Source of the DNA: Phaseolus vulgaris
Lineage: Eukaryota > Streptophyta > Magnoliopsida > Fabales > Fabaceae
DNA: 64,000 bases
Reading direction: 5' to 3'
Assembly (NCBI RefSeq): GCF_000499845.2
Contig: NC_023759.2
Location: 21,100,716-21,164,715, forward strand
A program made the position numbers and the translations under genes. This document shows, piece after piece, positions 1-11,391 of the stretch (the stretch's first letter is position 1; every line of letters starts with the position of its first letter). The notes beneath the pieces were generated by a model. The model searched no databases. It had not been told where the DNA came from and saw only the letters and a list, made by a program, of their open reading frames with translations.

Positions 1-327
1 TGTCTTCCTGTTTCTCTTAGTTTCCCTTTCAATCTTCAATTTGAACAATAATTGGTCTTTGAAAATTTGACCTTTTAATATCATATAAGACAACTAAATC
101 AAGGGTCAACACAAAATTTCACTAGTAGTAAAAAAATAAAAGTTTTTAAATTGAAAATTGAAAATAAATAAAATAAAATAAAATAAAAAAAAATCTAAAA
201 AAATAAAACAAATCTCCAATTAAAATAAAATAAAATAATATTAAATCAATAAACAAAAATTAAAAACAATTAAAATATTCACAATATTTGGGAATTTGTA
301 CTCTAAATTAAATTGTTCCCCGACAAT
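1..327 (-). other. AT-rich sequence, probably internal end of an Athila-like element
   Basis: This stretch is very AT-rich, with long runs of A and of the unit TAAAA at about 125-300. It contains no convincing reading frame. It lies directly inside the terminus of the minus-strand Athila-like LTR, and positions about 313-325 read on the minus strand as a decayed primer-binding site (GTCGGGGAAC). It is therefore probably the 5' leader of that element. This is inferred from position only. Confidence 0.4.
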
Positions 328-412
328 TGATGACGATTTTATGTTAGAATTAGTGGCCTAAACAATAGGGGGTGAATTGTTTTCACAAGATTTTCGCAAA
401 GTTTGGAAGTAA

Positions 413-658
413 AGTGTAATCATATGGAGCCTTTTTATTTTCAATCTCAGTCCATTTGGTTTAAGGTTTTTCAATGAAAACATAATCTTTTTCAAGCTTA
501 GGTACAAAAGGGCCATTTGTGATAGAATTCCATATTCCTCTATTAATTGATTCGACAAAAATTTTCATTCTTACCTTTCAAAATTGATAGTTCAGTCCAT
601 AAAACAAAGGTCGCCTATTTTTAGAAGCACCCTCCCCAAAGGGTAGTTTTTCAGTCAT
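413..658 (-). pseudogene. SIRE-like gag, 5' fragment, broken
   Basis: On the minus strand an ATG at 658 follows the primer-binding site by about 50 bp. The translation aligns with the gag that starts at 47884: both have the pattern M.EK..F.EGA, then RPLFYG.NY or PPLFCG.NY, then IW..ITN. An in-frame TGA follows the NYQF motif where the other copy has Trp. The fragment ends at the deletion junction near 413. Gag would form the particle core. This copy cannot encode a working protein. Confidence 0.7.
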
Positions 659-705
659 TTTAAAAAGGTTTTAGGATCGAAACTTGAGTAATTTTCAAGA
701 ACTCA

Positions 706-718
706 GCTCCTGATGCCA
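706..718 (-). other. Primer-binding site of the SIRE-like element
   Basis: On the minus strand this reads TGGCATCAGGAGC, a slightly decayed form of TGGTATCAGAGC, the site matching initiator methionine tRNA used by many plant copia elements. It lies two bases inside the LTR that ends at 721. An intact version is seen at 47824. Confidence 0.7.
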
Positions 719-720
719 AT

Positions 721-1851
721 TGTTAGAATTAATGGCCTAAACAAAAGGGAGGTGAATTGTTTTCACAAAATTTTCACAAAGTTTGGAAGTATAGTGAAAT
801 GTTTTGAAAAATCAACGAATTGATTTTTTGTTCAACTCAATAAAATTATGTTTTAAGGTTATTTATAGAAAATCAACTTGTTGTTTTCACGAAACAACCA
901 GTTGTTTATACCAATAGAATATAAAACCAAATTAAAACAGTTTATAAGAGGAGAGATAGAGAGAATCACACAAGTGGTTTATATAGGTTCACTCTTAACC
1001 AAAAGCTACATCCAGTCCTCAACTAACCACTATGTAATCAAACCTAGATTATAAAACACACACCAAGAGTGATGATCTTGAACCCCTCAAGAACACACAC
1101 CACCCCTTGGCAACACTACAATTTCCATAAACACTTTTCTGAAACTGCCTTATACAAGAACACACAGAAATACAATGTTCAAGGAGATTATACAAAACCC
1201 AATCCTATTCCACACACTTGAGATTATCCAAAGCTCTTGAATTCTGGAAAAACGTTGTAAGTAATCTCTCTTTCTTAGTGTCTTTAAAAGAACATAAAGG
1301 AGTCTTTATATAAACTCAAGGAAGTGGTCAAAGTTGTTAGATCAAAAACCAGAAGTGGTTGGAATCATTTAAAACCAGTTTAAACCACTTTACATAATTT
1401 TTTTATAAAAACAAGTTGTTTTCCAAAACAATGGATTGAAATAACTTTTCTGTTAAGGTTTTGATAAAAACAACCAGTTGTTTTATCGAAATAACCAATT
1501 TTTTCTGCTTGACAGCAAAGACAAAATAAGGAAAGCTTTTCCAAATCATTATAAAACCACTAAGTGTCAAATAAAAGGTTGTTTTGACAATTCAACAGGT
1601 TGAAAAACTTGCCTTAGCCTCAAATCCTTGAGTAACAGCTTTTTCAACTGGTTGATTTGAAAAACAACTGAATAAAAATTTCTTAGTTTTTAAGAAACAT
1701 TTCTTTTAAAAGAGATAAAATTAAAATGAGCTTGGATCATTTCAAGGAGTGAATTAACAAGTTAAAAACTACTAGACAACATACACACACATCAACAAGG
1801 TCTTCAAGCTTTCCATACAGATTTGGAGGCATAAAAGCATCTTGTTCAACA
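721..1851 (-). repeat. SIRE-like copia LTR (complete)
   Basis: The LTR is about 1.13 kb and on the minus strand begins TGTTGAACAAGATGC and ends TTCTAACA. A TATA box (TATATAAA on the minus strand) lies at 1305-1312. Several copies of a CAACCAGTTGTTT-type motif occur, as in the related LTR at 46666-47821. The LTR borders the primer-binding site at 706-718. Confidence 0.75.
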
Positions 1852-3089
1852 ATTTATGGCAAGTGTACCGCGTCAGAAGTAATAATTTGTCTTTAAGGGC
1901 GAATATCGAACATACAAAAAACATTTGAATTATCAAGTATAAGATTCACTAAATAGAAAACAAAATAATAAAGTTTGTTGGGAGTTTATTATAATGATTG
2001 CAAGAATTATAAAGAAAGCAAGTCAAAGAGTTTGTTGGTTCAATTCGGAAAATTGGGATTGAGATTCATCCTTCTTACTCTTTTGTATTTTGAAAAGCAT
2101 AGTAATATTCTATCATTTTATTGATGTTGATACCCATATAAAAGTTATTTATATCGATTCCTTGCATATAAAATAATTAAAAGAGTCTCCTAAATATCGA
2201 TTCCTCGCATATTTATAAAACTCTTTAGCATTACGATTAAATGTTGATAGCAATTTACATTTCAAATATACTCCTAGCATTCAAATATATTAAGCATTAT
2301 CATTTGAGTCAGAAACCTATAGATACTTTTTAGTCAAATCTAAGGATCTAGATCATGATAAACAAGCATTACAAATAAAATGAAAATACCAATCATCAAT
2401 CAAAAACAAATTATTATATTTAAATATCACCTCAATACATAAGATTTTGAACATATTACTCCTAATCCCAAAGGGTAGAATTAGCCACTAATGTTGGCCA
2501 TTACAAGCATGGTAAGCAAGAAAAGAAGATCTAGGATGTTTCTACTTGACGATTGCCTCCTCTAGGGTTTTCTAACACCTTCTATTCTCCCAATTGATGT
2601 CTAGGGTTGTTCCTCATGCCTCATTATTAACCTAGTTGGGCTTTGGCTAAGTGACTTCTTGCCTAGACATGATTTGGCTTGCCTGGGCGAGTTGGACGAA
2701 AATAGACCTAATGTCTCTTGAGTGATCTCGCCTGGGAGAGATCTTCTGGGAGCTTCTGGCTTGGGCGAGTGTTGGAGTGTTCCAACTTTCCCTTTTTATC
2801 TTTTTTTATTCTCCTTTTGTCCTTTCATCTCTATTCTTCCCTAGAATCTTGAAATTAACACAAATTTGGGAATAAATCGTTCTTTTTCAAATTATAATCA
2901 CAAAATATATAAAAAGGTTTAAATTCATAAATTATGGGATATATTATAGTTATTTTATTAATTAATATCCATAAGTGTCTGTATTTTAATACGAAATGTT
3001 ACTGAAATATGACACTTATTAGTCAACTTCCATAACTATAAAATTTCTTTATTTCTCTCATTACATCCTCGTTCACTACTTTCTAGGAC

Positions 3090-3760
3090 TTGTTTTTTTA
3101 AATTAAAGTTAAAATCATTTGGTCCTGAAATCTTACTTCCATCACAATCCCACAGAACGTCTTTAACATTTTCTTATGATATTCTCCTAATAAGTCCTTC
3201 ATTTCCTTCTCACTTATTCTAGGAAACTCTATGTTATCCATCCTAACTATAACCCTTTTGTGGTCAATGAACCTATTTTCATATTGATATTTAATTTCCT
3301 CTTTAACCTTAATCGACTCCTCACACTACATATTATATATGTAGTTCTTTAATTGTGTCTTTCGTTCTTTTCCATTTGATTACCCTATGGAAGTATTTTG
3401 TGTTGATATACCCTACCTCTAACCATTTATATCTTGCTTTTTGTTTTGCTAGAGCCTCCTGGCAAAAATTGATTTGTCTTAATTTTGCAAACAAGTTTCT
3501 TTTCTCCCCTCTCTCATCTTGGTGTAAACCCCTCTTTTCATTTATTCTATCTAGATGACTTATGTTTAACAATTTCGTATGCTTGCTTTTGTTTGTCTCC
3601 AAAGACCTCATTATTCCATATTTTTAGGTCTCATTTTAATCATTTCATCTTTTCCTTCAAAATCCAAATATCGTTCCCTATTATCACATAACCCTCCAAA
3701 AAATTCTTCTCAGATTTCCTAAAACCTAAATGTGTATCAGATAAGTGTCATATCTGTTTT
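3090..3760 (-). pseudogene. LINE (L1-like) ORF2 fragment
   Basis: Minus-strand frames contain the linker and RT start typical of plant L1-type LINEs: a WNNEVFG motif near 3610, then KARYKWLEVG.INTKYFH near 3440-3400, then a broken stretch ending in WDCDGS-type residues near 3140. In plant LINE ORF2 these lie between the endonuclease and reverse transcriptase domains. Frames are interrupted by stops and shifts, and neither the 5' end, the catalytic RT core nor a poly-A tail is visible. It would have served target-primed reverse transcription. It is a dead 5'- and 3'-truncated relic. Confidence 0.7.
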
Positions 3761-3975
3761 GTTTTTCTTTTATGCTCAATCTTCTCTTCTTAGCAATTCA
3801 ACAAGCTTTTGTATTAAATTTTTTCATCTACGACTTTAGATGGTCTTACTTTATCTGCTCGACCTACCCCCCGAATTATAGTACATGTCCCCAGGCCATG
3901 CAACATAAGCTCCAAACTGATTTGAAGACATACATGGATTAGAATGCTCCACACTGATCTGTGAGCACAAAATTT
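3761..3975. other. Unassigned sequence between LINE fragment and element A
   Basis: No coding potential or known terminus is recognised. It joins abruptly to the middle of element A's 5' LTR at about 3976, so the junction marks a deletion that removed most of that LTR. Confidence 0.4.
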
Positions 3976-4176
3976 AGTTCTTGAGTGTTACTCTTAGTAA
4001 TTGGTGGTTCAGTCACTGACTTGGGCGTTGGAGTGCGATCGGCCGCAGCGGCGCCGTTTCGTCTTTTGCAGGTTCTTGAGGTGGATCGCGGAGAAGGACG
4101 GAGGTAAACACGGTGCATACGTCGATCCAAGTTTGACGAGGCAAAGCTCCAGCGTTTTGGTCAACAGGCAGGATCA
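3976..4176 (+). repeat. Element A 5' LTR, 3' remnant
   Basis: It matches the last 201 bp of the 3' LTR at 14595-15472, ending in GGCAGGATCA. The only difference I see is GCGGAGAAGG here against GCGGCGAAGG there. The upstream part, including the TATA box, is missing. Confidence 0.9.
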
Positions 4177-4178
4177 TC

Positions 4179-4197
4179 AGGCGCCCACCGTGGGGCC
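4179..4197 (+). other. Element A primer-binding site
   Basis: The site reads AGGCGCCCACCGTGGGGCC, two bases after the LTR end. It is the same site as TGGCGCCCACCGTGGGGCC in elements B and C, with its first base changed. I do not assign the tRNA. Confidence 0.75.
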
Positions 4198-4561
4198 GTG
4201 TAAAACCTGTTCCTATCCACAGCGTGAGTTCTTGGAGGTTTTTGCAATTTTCTGTGTGGTTGTGTGCTGGAGCAACCATTGTCCGCTGTTCATCTAGGTT
4301 TTGTTCGGTAATTTCGCGTTTTCCACCGTTCGTTTCGGTTTTTGTTTGGTGAGGTGAAGTTTTCTGCTGCTTACGCGAGTTTTGTTCGGTGAGATCTGAG
4401 TTCTTTGGTTCGTTCGGTTTTTCGTGGAAGAAGCGTTGGTTTTTGGTGGAGGTGCGGGTTTCTGTGGAGGTTTTCTGTGTTCTTGAGGTTTCTTTCGAAG
4501 TTTCGCAAAGTTCTGACCGATTGATCGCTGAATCGATCGTCGCTGAAGAAGGTGTTGTTCA
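4198..4561 (+). other. Element A leader
   Basis: This 364-bp stretch between the primer-binding site and gag is rich in T and G, with repeated TTTTGTTCGGTGAG/TTTCGGTTTTT-like phrases. It holds no reading frame continuous with gag. It is probably untranslated RNA carrying packaging signals, which I cannot identify. Confidence 0.5.
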
Positions 4562-7500
4562 TTGCACTCTGTGATTCGTCAAGTTTTCATGAGAAAAATG
4601 AGAAGCAACCGTTCAAGTCCAGTTGCGCCCGTTGCTGCTGAAGGCGCCATGACTATGGCGCAGATGGTGGAAATCATGCGTTCGCTGCAGGCGAATGTGG
4701 AAGCCTCGCGCATAGAGCAGGCGAGAATGCACGAGGACCTGGTCGCCTCTCGGGCCAGGAATGATGAGCTTAGCAGAGTGACTGAAGAACTGCGTCAAGC
4801 TCTTCAGGAGCAGCGAGGGCGCCCAGTCGCTGAAGAGGTCGCGCCGTCGACGCCGCCTCGCGTTTTTCCTATGCCTTTCGCTCAGGCGATTACTGACATG
4901 CCTATCCTTGCGAGTGTGGTACCTGTTAAGGCTGTTTTTACCGGCGTGGAGGATCCTGAAGCTCATCTCACCACGTTCCATACGCAGATGATGCTGTCAG
5001 GAGGATCAGACGCCGTGTACTGCAAGATGTTTGTAAGCACACTCCAGGGAACGACGCTGGAATGGTTTGTGAGCCTGCCTACAGGTCACATAACCAACTT
5101 CCAACAGTTTTCAAAGATCTTCGTCGAGCAGTACATCGTGAACAAGGCACCGCCCAGGGTGTCTTATGATTTGTTTGACATAAGGCAGTATCAGGGAGAG
5201 TCCCTCAGGGACTACCCGAATCGTTTTGGGGCGCAGATGGTCCGATTGCCAGCCAAAGATGAAGAGATGCTGGTCTACGCATTCAAGAAGGGCGTGCTGC
5301 CGGGACCATTCTGCGAGGCATTGATCAGGGCTCACCCTGCCACATTTGCTGAGGTCAGGCGACTTTCGGTGGCCCACATCGCCGATGAAAGTGAGGTCGC
5401 CGAGAAGAGGGGAAGCGTGGCTCCCGCTAGGCCACGTGCCCAGACCAGGATCCAGCCACAGAGGGTGCTGGAGACAGCGGCGGCCAGGAGGGATCAGAGG
5501 ACTCGCCACCCTTATGATCCAAGGAAGAACAAGGGCAGGGGCCCAGGGCGCCCGCAACCAGCACGCCGGGAGTACAATCGCCCGCCAAAGCACAAGTTTG
5601 TCATGGGATTGGCGGACCTGATCGCCATTCCCAATATATCAGCTAGGTTGAAAGCGCCCGAGAAGGTGGGCGACAAGGTGCTGGGACCAAAGCCAGACGC
5701 CTGGTGTGAGTTTCACCAGGGCTTTGGCCACACCGTGGATTCATGCTTGGCTTTAGGATACCAGCTCGACGATCTGGTCAAGAGCGGGTTCCTAAACGAC
5801 TACTTGCTGGACAGAAGGACGGGGGGCGCGTCGAGCTCCCAACCAGCAGGTGGAGAGGCCCAGCAGCACGAGATGCCTACACACGGGGAAATCCACACCA
5901 TTGCGGGGGGTTTCTCGGGTGGTGGATGCACCGCGTCACAAAGGAAGAAGTACGCGAGGTCTGTGATGACGGTGGATATGTTTGAAGACCACTCGCCGGA
6001 TGTGGACATTACGTTCACAAAGCAAGATCTTCGGGACGTTGTGCCTCATGACAACGACCCCATAGTCATCTCGCTGATCACAGCAGGAAGGAAGGTCCAC
6101 AGGGTTCTGGTGGACCAAGGGAGCTCGGCAGACGTGATGTTCTGGCCGACTTTCACGCAGTTGAAGTTACCCCTTGACCAGCTGAGGCCCTATGGAGGGT
6201 GTTTGTATGGTTTCGCTGGTGACCAGGTGGAGGTCAGGGGGTACATCGAGTTGAGGACTACGTTTACTGATGAGGCGGGTTCGAGAACAGAAAAAATCAA
6301 ATACCTTGTCGTAAATGCCCCTTCAGCATACAACATTCTGCTGGGAAGACCCACGCTCAACAGAATAGGCGCTATACCGTCGACCCGGCACATGAAGGTG
6401 AAGTTGCCGTCTATGGAGGGGGTGGTGATCACCATCAAATACGACCAGAAAGAAGCGAAGAAGTGCTATGAGAATAGCCTGAAGAACAAGAGGTCGGTGA
6501 GTTACGTGACAACCACCCCGCCTCCTGGTGTGAAGCCCAGATCGACGGTAATAGAAGAGACCGCCGGAAAAGATGTGGTGATGGTGGATGCTGAGCTGGG
6601 GGAGGGAAACGCCGGTTTAGAGGAAGAAGAGGCAAGGAATCGCCCTGAGGAAGCGAGGGAGCTGGGAATCGCCAGGGCGGTGATCGCCAGAGAAACCAGG
6701 CCAAAACCTGTCGAGCAGTGGCTCGAGAGAGAGATCGGAGGAAAGATCTTCAAGCTGGGAAGATCTCTGGAGGTCGAGCTCCAGGACCAGATCGCCAAGG
6801 TGATAGAGCGGCATCTGGATGCGTTTGCATGGTCCGCTTCGGACATGCCCGGGATCGATCCCGACTTCTTGTGCCATCATTTGGCGATGGACAACTTGGT
6901 GAGACCAGTGCGGCAGAGGAGAAGAAAGTTCAACGAGGAGAGGAGGCAGGCGATTAGAGACGAAACCTAGAAGCTCCTCGCTGCAAGCCATATCGAGGAA
7001 GTCCAGTACCCTGAGTGGCTGGCAAACGTTGTGCTGGTGAAGAAGAGCAATGGGAAATGGCGCATGTGCGTCGATTTCACCGATCTAAACAAGGCCTGCC
7101 CAAAGGATTCGTATCCTTTGCCAAGCATAGACGCCCTGGTGGACAGTGCGGCAGGGTGTAAGTTGTTGAGTTTCCTGGATGCCTTCTCGGGGTATAACCA
7201 GATCAAGATGCATCCCATGGATGAAGAGAAGACTGCCTTCATGACCGAGAGATCGTGCTACTGCTACAAGGTGATGCCTTTTGGGCTGAAGAACGCGGGG
7301 GCCACGTACCAGAGGTTGATGGATCGAGTACTTGCACCGATGCTGGGAAGGAATGTGCAAGCGTACGTGGATGACATGGTCGTGACCTCGCCAGAGAAAA
7401 GCAAGTACGTTGCGGACTTGGAGGAGTTGTTCACTACGATCGCCAAGTGTAGGTTGAAGCTGAATCCTGAGAAGTGCATCTTTGGCGTGGAGGCTGGAAA

Positions 7501-10021
7501 GTTCTTGGGTTTCTTCTTAACTGAGAGAGGAATAGAAGCCAACCCTGATAAGTGCGCCGCCATCTTGGCGATGAGGAGCCCGGCTACCGTGAAGGAAGTG
7601 CAGCAGCTTACCGGTCGGATGGCCGCCCTGTCTCGTTTCGTGTCAGCTAGTGGAGAGAAGGGCCATCCGTATTTCCAGTGCTTAAGGCGGAATAACAAAT
7701 TTGCATGGACGAAGGAGTGTGAGGAAGCCCTCGTCAAGCTTAAGGAGTATCTGGCGAGCCCGTCGGTTTTGTGCAAACCGCTGGTGGGAACCCCTCTCAG
7801 GTTGTATTTTGCTGTAACTGAGAGGGCGGTGAGTGCGGTGCTCGCCCAGGACCAAGATCAGGCTCAAAAGCCTATTTATTTTGTTAGTAAGGTACTGCAG
7901 GGCCCCGAAACGAGGTATCAGGCCCTGGAGAAGGCTGCACTGGCAGTAGTCTTTTCGGCAAGGAGGTTACGCCACTATTTCCATAGCTTCACGATACTAG
8001 TGATGACCGACTTGCCCATCCAGAAGGTTTTCAAGAAGCCTGACGTTGCTGGGAGGATGGTGAAGTGGGCAATGGAGCTGTCGGAGTTTGACATTAAGTA
8101 TGAGCCCCGAGGTCCGATTAAGGGGCAGATCTTCGCAGATTTCGTGGTCGAGCTCTCGTCTGAGGCGACACGAGTTGAGGGGGATGACTTTCGTTGGGTG
8201 CTTTCAGTGGATGGATCGTCGAACCAGCAGGGTAGCGGTGCTGGGGTCATCTTGGAGGGGCCCAACGGCGTGCTGATTGAACAATCTTTGAGGTTTGCCT
8301 TCAAGGCCAGCAACAATCAAGCAGAATATGAGGCGCTGATCGCCGGTATCCTGCTGGCCAAGGAGATGGGAGCTAGGGTGCTGATGGCTAAGAGTGACTC
8401 GCTGTTAGTCACGGGGCAAGTAACAGGCGAGTTCCAGGCTAAAGATCCACAAATGGCGGCTTACCTGGAGTATGTACAGGAATTGAAGAGTTCCTTTGCC
8501 TCCTTTGAAGTGGTGCATGTGCCCAGAGAGCAGAATGCCCGAGCTGACTTGCTAGCTAAGCTCGCCAGTTCAGGCAAGGGGGGTAGGCAGAGGACGGTGA
8601 TTCAAGAAACTCTGAAGACGCCGAGAGCATTTGTAGCAGACCACCTGGTTCTTCAGATAAGCAAGTCGACGGAGAAAGCGGCGAGGAGTCACAGATCCCT
8701 GACTCAAGAGACCTTGAGGTCGCCAAGAATAAGAGCATGTCGGGGAGAGAAGGTGAACATGACGCAGGTCTGCACGACCCATGAGCCAGACACCTGGGTA
8801 ACACAGTACAAGCGATGCCTGGCGGATGGCCTTCTCCCGCTGGATCCAACGGAGGCTAGGAAGATAAAGAAGAATTCTAGCAAGTTCACAATGATTGATG
8901 GCGAGTTGTACAGGTTTGGGTTCACTCACCCACTCCTGGAATGTGTGCACGGGGAAAAATGTACAAGAATTATGGCAGAGCTCCATGAAGGGATATGCGG
9001 AAGCCACGTCGGGGGTCGAGCTCTGGCCGCAAGGACTCTCCGTGCAGGTTACTATTGGCCAACAATGAGAGAAGATTGCAAGAGGTATGCGCAATGCTGC
9101 AAACAATGCCAGCAGCACGCCGATTGGCACAAGGCGCCTCCTGAGGAGTTGAAGTCGATTTACAGCCCTTGGCCGTTTCATACATGGGGAATCGACATCC
9201 TGGGACCATTCCCGCTGGCGATCAGGCAGATGAAGTACTTGGTGGTGGCGATTGAATATTTCACCAAGTGGATCGAAGCAGAACCAGTGGCCCAGATCAC
9301 CGCACACAAGATCGAAGGTTTCGTGTGGAAGAACATTGTGTGCCGGTTTGGTGTGCCCAAGCGCCTGGTGTCGGACAATGGGACTCAGTTTGCAAGTCAC
9401 CTGTTGAAGAAGCTGTGCGAAGGGGTGGGAATTCAACAAGTGTTTGCATCCGTCGAGCACCCTCAGACAAATGGCCAAGTAGAGTCAGCCAATCGGGTGT
9501 TGCTAAGAGGTTTGAAGAGAAGACTAGAGAAAGCCAAAGGAAGTTGGGCTGAGGAGGTACCCCGTATAGTCTGGGCGTACCACACCACCGAGCAGTCAGG
9601 AACCCATGAGACCCCGTTCAGCTTGGTCTATGGATGCGACGCAATGATTCTAGTAGAGATCCAGGAGAGCTCGCCGAGATTCCAAAACTTCGTGGAGGAA
9701 GACTCGAATGAGGAGAGAAGGTTGAAACTGGACCTATTGGATGAGGTCAGGGAAGAGGCGAGATTAAAAGCTGAGGCGGTGAAGAGAAGGATTGAACGAA
9801 GATATAACTCGAAGGTGATGCCAAGACAGTTTAGAGAGGGCGACCTGGTGATGAGGAAGGCCCACCAGTACGAGATGGAGAATAAGCTGTCGCCTAAGTG
9901 GACGGGACCGTTCAGAATAACCGAGGCGCTCGGGAACGGCGCCTACCGCTTAGAAACATTGGAAGGAGGGGCGATTCCTCGCACTTGGAACGCCATGCAC
10001 CTCAAGTTATATTACAGTTAA
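4562..10021 (+). pseudogene. Tat gag-pol polyprotein of element A, one in-frame amber stop
   Basis: This is a single frame of about 1,820 codons interrupted only by TAG at 6968-6970. The ATG at 4598 is an equally likely start, since related copies begin just before the QMVEIM-like coiled segment. Seen in order (residues from 4562): coiled coil 45-95; Gag core about 135-290; zinc knuckle C382-H385-H390-C395; protease D518-QGSS; RT with YVDD at 935-938; a degenerate first RNase H about 1075-1160; a second RNase H from D1217; integrase with an HHCC finger near 1470-1510 and D1545, D1605, E1641. The stop replaces a Gln codon found in B (CAG in the frame DETQKLL), so it is probably a point mutation between protease and RT. 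All other catalytic motifs are intact. Confidence 0.9.
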
Positions 10022-10353
10022 GAACTTTGTAAGTAAAGACGAACACAAAGTTATATTACAATGTTTCTATTAAAACAGTTTGGAGGGGGCACTCTTTTTT
10101 CCCTAAGGAGGGTTTTTAATGAGGCCACCCAATAAAGAAGAGTTTTCGAAGTTTAAGGTGTTTCAGATTGCATGCTTGTTGTTTTCCAAAAGTTTTGAAG
10201 AAAGAACTTGTCACTTATATGTGATTTAAGGCAAGTTAAAGATATATTGCATGCTTTCTAAAAAGTTTCTAAGTCTCCATCGTCTTTCGGCGACTGGCGG
10301 CATCAGTTAAAGTTAAAGACCTCCTCGCCGTCGAGCGAGTGCAGGCGAGGAAG
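10022..10353 (+). other. Element A 3' spacer, first part
   Basis: It begins with a short block (GGAGGGGGCACTCTTTTTTCC, then GGTTTTTAATGAGG) found after pol in all Tat copies here. One diverged copy of the 37-bp repeat (CTCGCCGTCGAGCGAG) lies near 10315-10350. There is no coding potential. Confidence 0.6.
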
Positions 10354-10680
10354 AGTGAAAAGTCCTCAGTGCTTCCAGAGGAGAGAAGATGTAGGCTCTG
10401 GGGCAATGTAGAGGCACCAGTGAAAAGTCCTCAGTGCTTCCAGAGGAGAGAAGATGTAGCCTCTGGGGCAATGTAGAGGCACCAGTGAAAAGTCCTCAGT
10501 GCTTCCAGAGGAGAGAAGATGTAGCCTCTGGGGCAATGTAGAGGCACCAGTGAAAAGTCCTCAGTGCTTCCAGAGGAGAGAAGATGTAGCCCCTGGGGCA
10601 ATGTAGAGGCACCAGCAAAAAGTCCTCAGTGTTTCTGGGGGAAAGGAGATGTAACCCCTGGGGCAATGTAGAGGCACGAG
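10354..10680 (+). repeat. 65-bp tandem repeat, five copies
   Basis: The phrase AGTCCTCAGTG starts at 10361, 10426, 10491, 10556 and 10621, an exact 65-bp period. Each unit contains GAGGAGAGAAGATGTAG and CTCTGGGGCAATGTAGAGG, which can pair as a small hairpin. The first four copies are nearly identical and the last is diverged. It lies between pol and the antisense gene. Confidence 0.9.
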
Positions 10681-10793
10681 ATAAAGACCTTCTCGCCGAT
10701 GAGCGAGTTCAGGCGAGTTAAAGACCTTCTCGCCGATGAGCGAGTTCAGGCAAGATAAAATCCTTCTCGTCTCGAACGAGTTCAGGTATGGTG
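10681..10793 (+). repeat. 37-bp tandem repeat, three copies
   Basis: Units starting AAAGACCTTCTCGCCGATGA or close variants begin at 10683, 10720 and 10757. A fourth diverged copy lies before the 65-bp array. Each unit contains CTCGCC..GAGCGAG, an imperfect inverted repeat. Confidence 0.85.
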
Positions 10794-11391
10794 TAAAGGG
10801 CGGAAGAAGTTTGGAGGGTGGCTAAGGTAGGTTCGAAGAGAACGCCTAGCCACCCGGTCTCTTGTCCTGAAGCTCAGGGAGGTAGAGAAGGATCCGAAAG
10901 GCGCCTCTACCCCCAGATAAAGGAACAATGGCCAAGTTGTGAAGCCAGGAGGAAGCTGATATCGCCAAGAGTCTTTGGCGACCAGGAGAAATTCAAGCAA
11001 TAGCGAGAAAGTCAAGACCCGTTTTGATAAGGCAGATCAGATGAGCGGTGTCTTAAGCCATTAGTTGAGTTGAAGTTCGTTATTTGAAGAGCGATTTCAC
11101 GCTAAGGTTCATTACCTTGAGGTTACAAATTGTTAGAGTGTTTTTGTTCGAAAGTCGGTGGTTCGAAGCAGTTAAGTATACAATTGCGCTTACGAAGTTA
11201 CTAAGTTAATTTCTTTGAAGTAAATTATACAAGAAGAGATAAAGCAGACAGAGAAGTTATAAGAAGAAGTATAAAGACTTTATCATAAGGTATAATCAGT
11301 TCAAGATACAAGTACAAGAAAAGAGAAAGCTTATTACAAGGTAGGTATATCTAAAGGAGAAAGCATAAGAATCGTGGATGGAGGGAAGCAA
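10794..11391 (+). other. Element A spacer downstream of the antisense gene
   Basis: AT content rises towards 11391 and no supported gene is present. On the minus strand it would be the 3' untranslated region of the antisense gene, whose stop codon is at 11392. No clear polyadenylation signal was singled out. Confidence 0.5.

Larger units (their letters stand above)
342..1851 (-). mobile_element. SIRE-like Ty1/copia element, large internal deletion
   Basis: Read on the minus strand the order is a full LTR (1851-721), a primer-binding site, the first part of gag, then only about 70 bp of the second LTR (about 342-412). The terminal sequence TGTTAGAATTA.TGGCC occurs at both 342 and 721, which marks the same LTR edge twice. 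Protease, integrase, RT and most of the second LTR are deleted. The element sits in the Athila-like LTR. The flanks TTTTA (337-341) and ATTTA (1852-1856) may be a target duplication with one mismatch. Confidence 0.75.
328..3025 (-). repeat. Athila-like LTR, minus strand, split by a copia element
   Basis: The two parts, 328-341 and about 1852-3025, together resemble the LTR at 30043-31127 in reverse orientation. Shared features are the AAGTGTC start with a TTTCAGTAA.ATTTC block, the ATGCGAGGAATCGATAT-type segments in the middle, and the end with ACTTGCC followed by TCATCA. The ends are TG...CA. About 1.18 kb remains after the copia insertion is removed. A short primer-binding-site remnant lies just outside at 313-325. 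The Athila name rests on the GTTGCCGGGGA-type binding site of the better copy. No coding part is present. Confidence 0.65.

Noticed and set aside
8570..9478. A 302-codon minus-strand frame opposite the integrase
   Set aside because: A similar but broken frame lies opposite the integrase in other copies, following the conserved sense sequence. It shows no independent conservation.
10354..10793. Regular direct repeats that look like a CRISPR array
   Set aside because: The units are contiguous with no unique spacers and lie in a plant retroelement. They are ordinary tandem repeats.
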